Assembly: GCA_964428795.1 (NCBI GenBank)
Contig: CAYRZL010000013.1
Coordinates: forward strand, 1 to 41,057
Source of the DNA: CAYRZL01 sp964428795
Lineage (GTDB): Bacteria; Bacillota; Clostridia; Lachnospirales; Lachnospiraceae
Reading direction: 5' to 3'
DNA: 41,057 nt
Shown here one piece after another: positions 25,565 to 33,177 of this stretch; position 1 is the first letter of the stretch; each line of letters opens with the position of its first letter. Both the position numbers and the translations under genes were made by a program. The notes under the pieces were generated by a model that saw only the letters and a list, made by a program, of their open reading frames with translations, was not told where the DNA came from and did not search any database.

Positions 25565-25612
25565 AACCTCATAAAAGCCATTGATATAATCTATTACGGT
25601 TTTTATGAGGTT
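25565..25612 (-). promoter_or_regulatory. Hairpin sequestering the spoVD ribosome site
   Basis: AACCTCATAAAA (25565-25576 on the plus strand) and its exact complement (25601-25612) form a 12-bp stem with a 24-base loop. On the mRNA the 3' arm contains TATGAGG, the only Shine-Dalgarno before the spoVD ATG (25558). There is no T-run after it, so it looks like a translational control hairpin rather than a terminator. Confidence 0.6.
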
Positions 25613-25624
25613 ATGTGTCGATCT

Positions 25625-27622
25625 TTAGTTATTTTCCGTTTCTACAGTCTCTGCATCCCCTTCATCGGTACTTTCCGGATAAATATTCATGTAAGGCAGA
25701 ATCTCCTCCATGATGTTTTTAAAAATCTCGGTTGCCAGATGACTGTTTGCCTGTGCCTCTCCCTCCAGATTCGGGTGATCCACAACCACATACACCAACA
25801 CCTCCGGATCCTCCGCCGGAGCAAATCCCATGAAGGAAACCAGATACACATCATCATCACGGTTACCTTTCTCTGCGGTACCGGTCTTTCCACCGATGGA
25901 ATACCCTTCGATTCCCGCGGTCTTACCGGTTCCTTCCTCCACAACTGCTTTCAGATATTCTTTCAGTGTCTCACTGGTCTCCCTGGATATCGTCTGTTTC
26001 AACAATACAGGCTCCGTCGTATCAACGGTATTACCGGAAGCATCCTGAATCTCCTTCACCACATGAGCCTGATTCAGATATCCGCCATTGATTAACGAAC
26101 AAAAAGAATTTGCCATCTGTATCATGGTCACATTAAAGTTCTGTCCGAAGGAGTTTGTCGCAAGGTCGATATCCGTAATCGTATCTATTGTATACAACAA
26201 GCTGTCTGTTCTCGTCTCACCGGGCAGGTCAATATTGGTTTTCAAACCAAACCCGAAAATATTCTGATAGGTTAAAAAGTTTTCCGCTCCGATCGTATAG
26301 GACATTTGCATGAGTGCATCATTACAGGAGTCCACGATCGCTTTTTTTACGGTCTCTTCTCCATGTCCGCTTCGCTTGTTGCAGTTTACCCTGCGCTCCT
26401 CAGCGCCAAACAATTCATAACCGTCACAGTAATATGTCTCATCACCCTTAATCGTTCCCGTCTCCAGTCCCGCCGCCAGGGTGAAAGGCTTGAAGGTAGA
26501 ACCCGGCTCATATGTGTAGGTAACGCAATAATTCTGCCAGATCTTGTTCAGAATAGCGTTCTCCTTTGCCGCTGCCAGCTCTTCCTCTGTCAGAGCACTG
26601 ATCTCTTTCCCGGAACAATAATCCTCGGAATACTGTTCCAGAAACGTTTCAAATGTAGAATCCGTATAATATGTGTTCAGGAAATAGTCAATATATTCCT
26701 CGGAATATCTGCCGGACAGATCCCACGGATCGGACAGATCATAATCCGGATAGTTTGCCATGGCGAGCACTTCACTGGTGTCCGGGTCCATAACAATGAC
26801 CGCAATATTCTCTGCCGCAGGTCCCGGCTCAAATCCATCCTTATGCTCCTCGTTGTATGCAAGGATCTTTTCTTCCACAATAGACTGTATCGTAGCATCC
26901 AGTGTGGACACTACCGTATGTCCGTCTACTGCCTCTTTTATGGTTTTCTCAAAATTGGAATCACTGTTTAAATATCCATACTCCCGTCCGTTTGTTCCGT
27001 TCAGTACTTCATTATACTCATCTTCCAGTCCGCCTATTCCCACATTTCCCGAAGCGGTAAAACCAAGAACCGTACTTGCCAAAGATTCATAGGGATAGCT
27101 GCGGACATATTCTTTTTCAAACCAAATACCTTTGATGTTGCTTCCGTTCTCCTCATCGTTCATCAATGTCTCGAACTTCTCCACTTTCTCATAGGGCAGC
27201 CTTTTTGCCAGCACATAATATTGACTGTCAGGATGCTCCGCAACATACTGTCTGATCTCTTCTCCGTCAAAATCAAAACAATCTACCAATGCTGCAACTG
27301 TCGGATCCAGATAACTGTCTTTTCCGAGCAGTACCTTGCAGTCCAAAATCACATTGTAAACATCTATACTTGTCGCAAGAATCGTACCGTTGCGATCTAC
27401 AATATCGCCCCGTCTGTAAGGCAGGGTTTTACTGCTGTACTCCTGCTGTGAAAGTACAATTTTCTCGTATTTGTCTCCGCTTTTCTGTTCAATATACAGC
27501 AGCCGGAATATGAGAAAAAGCATGAGTCCTGCAATGATCCCAAACAGAATGATCAGTTTCACCCGCATGGTAGATTGAAACTTCTTCGGCTGTTTCTTTT
27601 TTCGTCTCCTTACGTTTGCCAC
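25625..27622 (-). CDS. ftsI: Class B penicillin-binding protein, FtsI/PBP2B-type
   Basis: Septal peptidoglycan transpeptidase. The 665 residues have a very basic N-terminus (RRRKKKQPKK), one helix at about 21-43, a pedestal domain beginning YRRGDIVDRNG, and a transpeptidase domain with GSTFK (S375), SCN (in DSCNDALMQM) and a normal KTG. It follows ftsL, which is the position of pbpB/ftsI. A Tyr/Glu/Ser-rich insertion before the active serine (about 300-355) is longer than in the neighbouring PBP. The start follows an AAGATAGGAGGAC site. Confidence 0.93.
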   Translation of the reverse strand: MANVRRRKKKQPKKFQSTMRVKLIILFGIIAGLMLFLIFRLLYIEQKSGDKYEKIVLSQQEYSSKTLPYRRGDIVDRNGTILATSIDVYNVILDCKVLLGKDSYLDPTVAALVDCFDFDGEEIRQYVAEHPDSQYYVLAKRLPYEKVEKFETLMNDEENGSNIKGIWFEKEYVRSYPYESLASTVLGFTASGNVGIGGLEDEYNEVLNGTNGREYGYLNSDSNFEKTIKEAVDGHTVVSTLDATIQSIVEEKILAYNEEHKDGFEPGPAAENIAVIVMDPDTSEVLAMANYPDYDLSDPWDLSGRYSEEYIDYFLNTYYTDSTFETFLEQYSEDYCSGKEISALTEEELAAAKENAILNKIWQNYCVTYTYEPGSTFKPFTLAAGLETGTIKGDETYYCDGYELFGAEERRVNCNKRSGHGEETVKKAIVDSCNDALMQMSYTIGAENFLTYQNIFGFGLKTNIDLPGETRTDSLLYTIDTITDIDLATNSFGQNFNVTMIQMANSFCSLINGGYLNQAHVVKEIQDASGNTVDTTEPVLLKQTISRETSETLKEYLKAVVEEGTGKTAGIEGYSIGGKTGTAEKGNRDDDVYLVSFMGFAPAEDPEVLVYVVVDHPNLEGEAQANSHLATEIFKNIMEEILPYMNIYPESTDEGDAETVETENN

Positions 27623-27633
27623 AAAAAGTCCTC

Positions 27634-28188
27634 CTATCTTGCAGGAACTTCAATATACTGATCCATATAATCACTGCTGTTTACACTGTAGTGCACGATC
27701 TGATCCTCAGTGGGATAGCTCATGCCATAGCTCTCAGCTCTTCTCTTTACATTATTGATATCAATACTGGCAGCAATCTGATTTTCCAGCACATTATTCT
27801 GGGTCTGCAATTCCTCAATCTGGCTCTCCAGTGCCTCCACCTGTTTCATGGATGCTGTCATCTTAGACTGGGCGCCAATGAAAAAAAGACATGCCACAGC
27901 ACATGCGATAGTTGCCGCAGCCAAAAATGCAACATAGCCCATATTCATGGCAAGTGCTCTCTGCTGGTTTTTTTTCGATATTCTTTGCTGCTGACGCTGT
28001 TTTTTCAGATGGCTTGCATTCTGCTTTCTCACCGGAGCCCTGCGGGGTTCTTCCCGTCTTTTTGGTTCCTCTCTTTCCGGTTCCAGCCTGCGCACTGCGC
28101 TGCCATATACATATTCCTGCTCATATCTGGATGTGCTTCTGCCGGAATATCTTTGTGTATTTCTGCTATATGTCTTTGTCTGACTCAT
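27634..28188 (-). CDS. ftsL: FtsL-like septum protein
   Basis: Small bitopic divisome protein that scaffolds FtsQ/DivIB and FtsB. The 184-residue product has an unusually long, Arg/Glu/Gln-rich cytoplasmic tail (about 1-85), one helix (MGYVAFLAAATIACAVACLF), then a coiled coil with heptad-like MKQVEALESQIEELQTQNNV and the short FtsL/DivIC-type end NNVKRRAESYGM. The ATG at 28188 follows AAAGGAGAG; the upstream ATG-less extension to 28224 is ignored. Assignment rests on topology and on the position between rsmH and ftsI. Confidence 0.85.
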   Translation of the reverse strand: MSQTKTYSRNTQRYSGRSTSRYEQEYVYGSAVRRLEPEREEPKRREEPRRAPVRKQNASHLKKQRQQQRISKKNQQRALAMNMGYVAFLAAATIACAVACLFFIGAQSKMTASMKQVEALESQIEELQTQNNVLENQIAASIDINNVKRRAESYGMSYPTEDQIVHYSVNSSDYMDQYIEVPAR

Positions 28189-28201
28189 AAAAAACTCTCC
28201 T

Positions 28202-29143
28202 TTATTCACTGCGTTCAAACACACGCAGCTTCGCGCTCTTTGATCTGCTGTTCCTCTCCAGCTCCACTTTTTCAGGCAGGATCGGCTTTCTGCTGATCAC
28301 CTTTCCCTTTGAGACTTTTCCACAGGTGCATACCGGGAAATTCGGCGGACAGGTACACGGATGCTCCGCCCTCCGAAATATGTTCTTCACGATCCGGTCT
28401 TCCAGAGAATGAAACGTGATCACACAAATACGTCCACCCGGCTTTAACAAGCCGATCATATCCTCCAGTGAATTCTCAAGCACTTCCAGCTCACGGTTTA
28501 AGGCGATGCGTATAGCCTGATAGGTTCTTTTCGCTGGATGTCCGCCGGTGGCTCTCACCTTTGCCGGAATTGCCGCCCGGATGATCTCGTTTAGCTCTCC
28601 TGTTGTCTCAATGGTTTTCTGTGCTCTGGCACTTACAATATGCTTTGCGATATTTTTAGCAAATTTATCCTCTCCATAGTCCCGGATTATGTGAAACAAC
28701 TCTGTCTCACTGTACTGATTTACAATGTCTTTTGCTGTAAGACTCTGCCGTTTGTCCATGCGCATATCCAGAGGTGCATGTTCGTCTTTATAAGTAAATC
28801 CCCTGGATGGTTCATCCAACTGAAAGGAAGAAACTCCAAGATCCAGTACAATACCGTCCACTGCTTCTATCTTCAGCTCCCGCAGACAGGATCTCATCTC
28901 GCTGTAATTACTTCTGATAATGGTGACTCTGCCGCCAAACTCCTCCAGCCTTTTTCCGGCTGCTGCAATGGCATCCCCATCCTGGTCGATTCCTACAAAT
29001 CTTCCCTTTTCGGAAAGTCTGCTGCACACATGCCATGCATGTCCGCCACCGCCAAGTGTTCCATCCACATATGTACCATTCGGATCGATATTCAGGTATT
29101 TAATTGTCTCGTTTAATAAAACGGATACATGCTGAAATTCCAT
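28202..29143 (-). CDS. rsmH: 16S rRNA (cytosine-1402-N4) methyltransferase
   Basis: SAM-dependent methylation of C1402 in 16S rRNA. The 313 residues begin MEFQHVSVLLNETI, the family start, and show the SAM loop GTLGGGGHAWH, DGIVLDLGVSSFQLDEP and the C-terminal RKPILPEKVELERNSRSKSA. The ATG at 29143 follows AGAGG at about 10 bp; the open frame extends three codons upstream to a TTG. It is separated from mraZ by a 166-bp palindrome. Confidence 0.97.
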   Translation of the reverse strand: MEFQHVSVLLNETIKYLNIDPNGTYVDGTLGGGGHAWHVCSRLSEKGRFVGIDQDGDAIAAAGKRLEEFGGRVTIIRSNYSEMRSCLRELKIEAVDGIVLDLGVSSFQLDEPSRGFTYKDEHAPLDMRMDKRQSLTAKDIVNQYSETELFHIIRDYGEDKFAKNIAKHIVSARAQKTIETTGELNEIIRAAIPAKVRATGGHPAKRTYQAIRIALNRELEVLENSLEDMIGLLKPGGRICVITFHSLEDRIVKNIFRRAEHPCTCPPNFPVCTCGKVSKGKVISRKPILPEKVELERNSRSKSAKLRVFERSE

Positions 29144-29168
29144 CCGAACCAAACCTCTTTTCCGACAG

Positions 29169-29334
29169 CTAGTACATCGTTCGACAAATAACTGGACAAA
29201 TCACGAAGAATGCTTTTCTGAGTGTGCAGGTCAAAAAACGTGGGCGTAGCGAGCTACGCTGAGGCTTTTTGACCTGTGCAATCGGGGAAGCAGACAAGTG
29301 ATTTGGTGTAGTTATTTGCGAAACGATGTACTAG
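29169..29334. repeat. 166-bp palindrome between mraZ and rsmH
   Basis: The sequence is a reverse-complement copy of itself about 29251.5, with no net offset from end to middle: CTAGTACATCG (29169) with CGATGTACTAG (to 29334), CAGGTCAAAAA (29227-29237) with TTTTTGACCTG (29266-29276), and GCGTAGC (29244-29250) with GCTACGC (29253-29259). Its right end includes the mraZ stop codon (29331-29333). In the dcw mRNA it would form a hairpin with about 80-bp arms between the first two genes. Confidence 0.92.
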
Positions 29335-29765
29335 ATAGCCACACCAAGCTCTGCCATGTGCTCTGCTACATCGTCCATCTCATCATCATCATATTCATTG
29401 GCTAACCAGCGTTCTTTATCCCAGATCTCAATACGGTTCAATACACCCACCAGTACCACATCTTTCTGCAAGCCGGAATATTCCCGCAATGCCGGCGGTA
29501 TCAGGACACGCCCCTGCTTGTCCGCCTCGCAGGAAGCGGCTGAACCGAAGAAGAATCTGGTAAACTTTCTGGCATCCTTTGTGGTAAGCGGAATCTCACG
29601 GAATTTACTCTCGATGTTCTGCCATTCATTCTGCGGATATACAAACAGGCAATGATCCAGTCCTTTGGTCACAACAAACTCTTCCTGCAATGCGTCGCGG
29701 AACTTCGCCGGAATAATAAGACGGCCTTTTGCGTCAATTTTGTTGTTATATTCGCCCATGAACAT
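29331..29765 (-). CDS. mraZ: Transcriptional regulator MraZ
   Basis: DNA-binding regulator of the dcw cluster. The 144-residue protein has two SpoVT/AbrB-like halves: MGEYNNKIDAKGRLIIPAKFRD (with the DAKGRxxxPAKFR signature) near the start and CEADKQGRVLIPPALREYSG near 75 (DxxGRxxxP). The ATG at 29765 lies 9 bp after AAGGAGG; a second ATG two codons later is possible. It heads the cluster and has a striking set of 10-bp-spaced boxes before its promoter. Confidence 0.97.
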   Translation of the reverse strand: MFMGEYNNKIDAKGRLIIPAKFRDALQEEFVVTKGLDHCLFVYPQNEWQNIESKFREIPLTTKDARKFTRFFFGSAASCEADKQGRVLIPPALREYSGLQKDVVLVGVLNRIEIWDKERWLANEYDDDEMDDVAEHMAELGVAI

Positions 29766-29808
29766 CGAGAATCACCTCCTTTTGATAACTTTTCGTGGAT
29801 AACTCTTT

Positions 29809-29838
29809 ATTATGTCAACTTATCCACCAATTTATCAA
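29809..29838 (-). promoter_or_regulatory. dcw promoter before mraZ
   Basis: TTGATA (29838-29833), 18 bp, CATAAT (29814-29809) on the minus strand, 43 bp before the mraZ start. DnaA-box-like TTATCCAC sequences occur around it (minus strand from about 29799, plus strand from about 29820), but their spacing shows no array. Confidence 0.5.
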
Positions 29839-29846
29839 CTTTATCC

Positions 29847-29882
29847 CCACTTTTTACCACTTGATGGCACTTTTTACCACTC
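29847..29882 (-). promoter_or_regulatory. MraZ operator: four boxes at 10-bp period
   Basis: Read on the mraZ strand: AGTGG (29881-29877), AGTGC (29871-29867), AGTGG (29861-29857), AGTGG (29851-29847), each 10 bp from the next; every box carries a preceding A. Two of the units are part of the 13-bp direct repeat ACTTTTTACCACT (29849-29861, 29869-29881). MraZ is known to bind such short direct repeats spaced by one helical turn (AAAGTG-type in mycoplasmas, TGGG-type in E. coli). The site lies directly upstream of the -35. Confidence 0.8.
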
Positions 29883-29944
29883 ATATCTCTATATTAAAGC
29901 AATTATATACAAATTGCAAGTCCAAATATGAGAAAATAAGACAT

Positions 29945-29979
29945 CAAAAAACGCCTGAAATCTTAAAGATTCCAAGCGT
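29945..29979 (-). terminator. Terminator after the spo0E-like gene
   Basis: On the minus strand ACGC..GGAATC pairs with GATTTC..GCGT (29979-29968 with 29962-29951), with two unpaired bases on each side, followed by a T-run (29950-29946). It separates the spo0E-like gene from the mraZ promoter. Confidence 0.75.
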
Positions 29980-30012
29980 ACTTTCTTCTTTCCTCTGCTA
30001 TTTTCCCACAAA

Positions 30013-30216
30013 TCACATCAATTCCACATATTGTTCAATCAACTGATCCAGCTCAAGACTGACAGGATAGTATATTTCAAACTCTGTTTTTTTCTCAATC
30101 AGGACATCCAGGGCTGCTCTGGTAAATTCGATCTTCTGCCGCAGCACTTCTGCCTGAGCTGCATTTGTATTTTGTTCTGTTCTCATGTGCCTCTCTCTTT
30201 CTGCTGCTTTCTCCAT
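30013..30216 (-). CDS. Spo0E-like regulatory phosphatase
   Basis: Spo0E-family proteins are short helical hairpins that dephosphorylate Spo0A and delay sporulation. The 67-residue product carries the family signature near its end, VSLELDQLIEQY (S-x-E-L-D-x-L-I), after a helix RQKIEFTRAALDVLIEKK. The start is uncertain: ATG 30216 or the ATG at 30186 after GAGAGG, which would give 57 residues. Two Spo0A boxes lie about 65-80 bp upstream, suggesting feedback. A terminator follows. Function from motif only; some family members act on other response regulators. Confidence 0.75.
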   Translation of the reverse strand: MEKAAERERHMRTEQNTNAAQAEVLRQKIEFTRAALDVLIEKKTEFEIYYPVSLELDQLIEQYVELM

Positions 30217-30268
30217 CCGTATCTTGTCCCTATTGTATATCTTCTATATGGAAAAAAGCAATGTGACA

Positions 30269-30308
30269 ATGTCGGTTTTTATCGACAAATTTCGACAAAA
30301 ACCGACAT
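30269..30308 (-). promoter_or_regulatory. Tandem Spo0A boxes in a 12-bp inverted repeat before the spo0E-like gene
   Basis: Read on the minus strand, TGTCGAA (30297-30291, perfect 0A box) and TGTCGAT (30287-30281, one mismatch) start exactly 10 bp apart, as in known tandem 0A sites. They lie in the loop of ATGTCGGTTTTT (30269-30280) and its complement (30297-30308). Downstream are a -35-like TTGCTT and a -10-like TATACA. The inverted repeat could also end the DUF1540 gene, but no T-run follows directly. Confidence 0.6.
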
Positions 30309-30326
30309 CTTACACATCACTCACTC

Positions 30327-30641
30327 TTACTTACAGCAAAAGCTTGCACACTCTGTATCTGCACAGCGACATGCCTGGCTGCCGGAGATGCCGATGTGTC
30401 CTGCCTGACATTTGCAGTCTGCATTATATTTGCAGTTTTCTGCTTCACAGTCCACATCAATATTCTCGGTAGGATGGGCAATGCTGTTCATGGTGCTGCT
30501 TCCTGTTCTCTCGCGAAAGCTTTCACAGCAGGTTTCTCCCATGCTCTTTGCATTCTTTCCACCAATGGTAATGTCACCCTTGCTGCACAGATTATCTTTG
30601 TTATAAAGACAGTTTGTTACAGAACAATCTAACAGTGTCAT
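30327..30641 (-). CDS. DUF1540 protein, two cysteine-rich domains
   Basis: A 104-residue protein made of two copies of the short DUF1540 domain, each with a C-x4-C ... C ... C spacing: LLDCSVTNCLYNKDNLCSKG near residue 3 and VDCEAENCKYNADCKCQAG near 62, plus a terminal CADTECASFCC. The cysteine pattern suggests metal binding; the function of the family is not known, though it is common in spore-formers. The ATG at 30641 follows AAAGGAGA at 7 bp. It lies 77 bp after thrS on the same strand. Confidence 0.85.
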   Translation of the reverse strand: MTLLDCSVTNCLYNKDNLCSKGDITIGGKNAKSMGETCCESFRERTGSSTMNSIAHPTENIDVDCEAENCKYNADCKCQAGHIGISGSQACRCADTECASFCCK

Positions 30642-30718
30642 ATTCAGGTCTCCTTTCATATCAACTTGCATGATTGCCTGAATAGTATCTGTAAATTCCT
30701 GTTATTTATTCTTTTTAT

Positions 30719-32686
30719 TTATTTTTTCTGACCCTGCTCGTCAACCTCGATCTTACGGATCTCCTTTGTGCGGATCTCCCTGCAGACCGCATCGATAAAT
30801 GCATCCAGATCCTTCTGTCCTTCGTCTCCCAGGAACCGGCTTCTGACAGACACCTTTCCTTCACTCTGCTCTTTCTCTCCCACTACCAGCATATACGGTA
30901 CTTTGTTCAGCCGGCTCTCACGGATCTTATATCCGATCTTTTCCGATCTGTGGTCTACAGATGCACGAATACCGTTCTTCTTCAGCTCCTTGTACACCTG
31001 ATCTGCATAATCCGCATATTTTTCGGAAATCGGGAGTACACGCACCTGCTCCGGGCAAAGCCATGTCGGGAACAGACCCGCATATTTTTCAATGAGCCAT
31101 GCCAGTGTGCGCTCATAGCATCCGATGCTTGTCCTGTGGATAATATACGGACGAACCTTCTCACCGTTCTGATCGATATAGTACATATCAAACTGCTCTG
31201 CAAGAAGGGCATCCCACTGGATCGTGATCATCGTATCTTCTTTTCCATATACGTTCTTTGCATTGATATCCACCTTCGGACCGTAGAAAGCAGCTTCTCC
31301 CACATCCTCCACAAACGGAACCTCAAGCTCTGTCAAAATATCACGGATATGCTGCTCCGTCTCGTTCCAGACCTCCGGCTCTCCGATATATTTCTCTCTG
31401 TTTTCCGGATTCCATTTGGAAAGATGATAGGTCACATCATCCTGCAGGCCCAGCGTGGTCAGACAATGTTTTGCCAGTGCCAGACATCCCTTGAACTCCT
31501 CCACCATCTGATCCGGTCTCACGATCAGATGACCCTCGGAGATAGTAAACTGGCGCACGCGGGTCAGACCGTGCATCTCGCCGGACTCCTCATTTCGAAA
31601 CAGCGTAGATGTCTCACCGTAACGCAGCGGCAGATCGCGATAGCTCTTCTGGCTGTTTTTGTATACATAATACTGGAACGGACAGGTCATAGGACGCAGC
31701 GCAAACACTTCTTTGTCCTTCTCCTCATCCCCAAGCACAAACATACCCTCTTTATAATGATCCCAATGACCGGAAATCTTATACAGATCGCTCTTTGCCA
31801 TCAGCGGAGTTTTCGTGCGCACATAGCCCCACTCTTCTTCCAGATCCTCGATCCAGCGCTGCATAGTCTGGATCATCGTAACACCCTTTGGCATCAACAG
31901 CGGCAGGCCCTGACCGATCACATCCACGGTAGTAAACAGCTCCATCTCCCTGCCCAGCTTGTTATGATCACGTTTTTTGATATTCTCCAGATATTCCAGG
32001 TATTCATTCAGCTCCTCTTTTTTGCCGAATGCAGTTCCGTAAATACGTGTCAGCATTGCATTTTTCTCGCTGCCTCTCCAATATGCGCCGGAGGAGGAAG
32101 TCAGCTTGAAGGCTTTGATCGGCTTGGTGCTCATCAGATGCGGTCCTGCACACAGATCCACAAAATCCCCCTGACTGTAGAAGGAAATCACAGCGTCCTC
32201 CGGCAGATCCTCGATCAGCTCTACCTTATATGGCTCCCCTTTTTCCTCCATATATTTGATAGCCTCCGCTCTCGGCAGGGTAAAGCGCTCCAGCTTTGCT
32301 CCCTTTTTGATGATCTTCTTCATCTCCTTTTCAATGGCGTCCAGATCTTCTCTCGTGAAAGACTGGGATTCAAAATCATAATAAAAGCCATTGTCAATAG
32401 CCGGACCAATGGTAATCTTTGCCTCCGGATACAGATTTTTCACTGCCTCAGCCATAACATGGGATGCGGTATGACGCATTACCCGCAAACCTTCCGGATC
32501 GTTTGCGGTAAGAATATTCAATTCCGCATCTTTATCCACGATCGTTCTAAGATCCACCACTTCACCATTCAATTCACCGGCACATGCCGCACGCGCCAGA
32601 CCTTCACTGATATCTGCTGCGATATCAATAACGGATTTTGCTTCGCTGTACTCCTTCACAGAGCCATCCTTCAATGTAATCTTCAT
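30719..32686 (-). CDS. thrS: Threonyl-tRNA synthetase
   Basis: Class II synthetase charging tRNA-Thr, with editing of mischarged Ser. The 655 residues are in the usual order: TGS domain (MKITLKDGSVKEYS...), editing domain with HTASHVMAEAV near residue 75 and DLCAGPHL near 185, catalytic core with FRNEESGEMHGLTRVRQF (motif 2) and IHRTSIGCYERTLAWL (motif 3), and a C-terminal anticodon domain (WLCPEQVRVLPIS). Of two consecutive ATGs the second (32686) is 7 bp after AAGGAG and gives the normal N-terminus. A T-box leader and an extra hairpin precede it. Confidence 0.98.
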   Translation of the reverse strand: MKITLKDGSVKEYSEAKSVIDIAADISEGLARAACAGELNGEVVDLRTIVDKDAELNILTANDPEGLRVMRHTASHVMAEAVKNLYPEAKITIGPAIDNGFYYDFESQSFTREDLDAIEKEMKKIIKKGAKLERFTLPRAEAIKYMEEKGEPYKVELIEDLPEDAVISFYSQGDFVDLCAGPHLMSTKPIKAFKLTSSSGAYWRGSEKNAMLTRIYGTAFGKKEELNEYLEYLENIKKRDHNKLGREMELFTTVDVIGQGLPLLMPKGVTMIQTMQRWIEDLEEEWGYVRTKTPLMAKSDLYKISGHWDHYKEGMFVLGDEEKDKEVFALRPMTCPFQYYVYKNSQKSYRDLPLRYGETSTLFRNEESGEMHGLTRVRQFTISEGHLIVRPDQMVEEFKGCLALAKHCLTTLGLQDDVTYHLSKWNPENREKYIGEPEVWNETEQHIRDILTELEVPFVEDVGEAAFYGPKVDINAKNVYGKEDTMITIQWDALLAEQFDMYYIDQNGEKVRPYIIHRTSIGCYERTLAWLIEKYAGLFPTWLCPEQVRVLPISEKYADYADQVYKELKKNGIRASVDHRSEKIGYKIRESRLNKVPYMLVVGEKEQSEGKVSVRSRFLGDEGQKDLDAFIDAVCREIRTKEIRKIEVDEQGQKK

Positions 32687-32717
32687 CATTTTTCTCCTTT
32701 TTATTTGCTTTGTTGAG

Positions 32718-32803
32718 GGATATTTCATATCTGCAGAATCATAAGTCTCGATGGAACTTTGTTCCTTAGCCTCGACTTATGATTCTGCAGATATGAAATA
32801 TCC
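32718..32803. repeat. 30-bp perfect inverted repeat between T-box and thrS
   Basis: 32718-32747 is the exact reverse complement of 32774-32803. The 26-base middle contains a further GGAAC-TTT-GTTCC hairpin (32753-32765). It lies after the T-box terminator and 31 bp before the thrS start, so every read-through thrS mRNA carries this very stable stem next to the ribosome site. No T-run follows, so it is not a standard terminator. Confidence 0.93.
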
Positions 32804-32889
32804 ATTTACGTTACGAAAAAAATCTACAATCCTGTATGTGTGTGATATTCGGTTTGTTGTGAATTATACCTAAGTCCTGTATATTAAAA

Positions 32890-33172
32890 AACGCCCCTGA
32901 GACCATAAATCTGATCTCAGGGACGGGTATATGTTCTGTACTCGCGGTTCCACCCTGCTTGTCTGCCATTTTATCACTCATTTATTAAAGTGTATTCTCC
33001 GACAAACCACTTGCTTCGACGATAACGGTGTCACCGGACCGGATTGGGGTCACTCAGAGGTGGTCTTGGGCTGTTTCCTGTCCGGATGCTTCCAGCTCCG
33101 CTTATGCGGGCATCCCTCTCTGTTCGATTCTGCAGCTTACTCTTCTCTTCCGCGTTTTTACATATGAATCTA
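32890..33172 (-). promoter_or_regulatory. T-box riboswitch (threonine) of thrS
   Basis: On the minus strand the conserved T-box AGGGTGGAACCGCG (32956-32943) is followed by a terminator stem, CCCTGAGA with TCTCAGGG (within 32923-32894), and a T-run (to about 32886). Upstream is a Stem I-like region with an AGAGG/CCTCT base. The triplet ACC (33064-33062), followed by A, stands where the specifier is expected; it is a threonine codon and agrees with the gene. Uncharged tRNA-Thr would favour the antiterminator and thrS expression. Confidence 0.9.
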
Positions 33173-33177
33173 TTCTT

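Noticed and set aside
29793..29850. DnaA-box-like TTATCCAC sequences, possible replication origin
   Set aside because: Only two or three imperfect boxes, no dnaA/dnaN neighbours and no AT-rich unwinding array; the dcw promoter explains the region better.
30950..32716. A 588-codon open frame on the plus strand opposite thrS
   Set aside because: It is fully antisense to the unmistakable thrS, has no ribosome site, and its product is rich in His, Ile, Leu and Cys without any domain.
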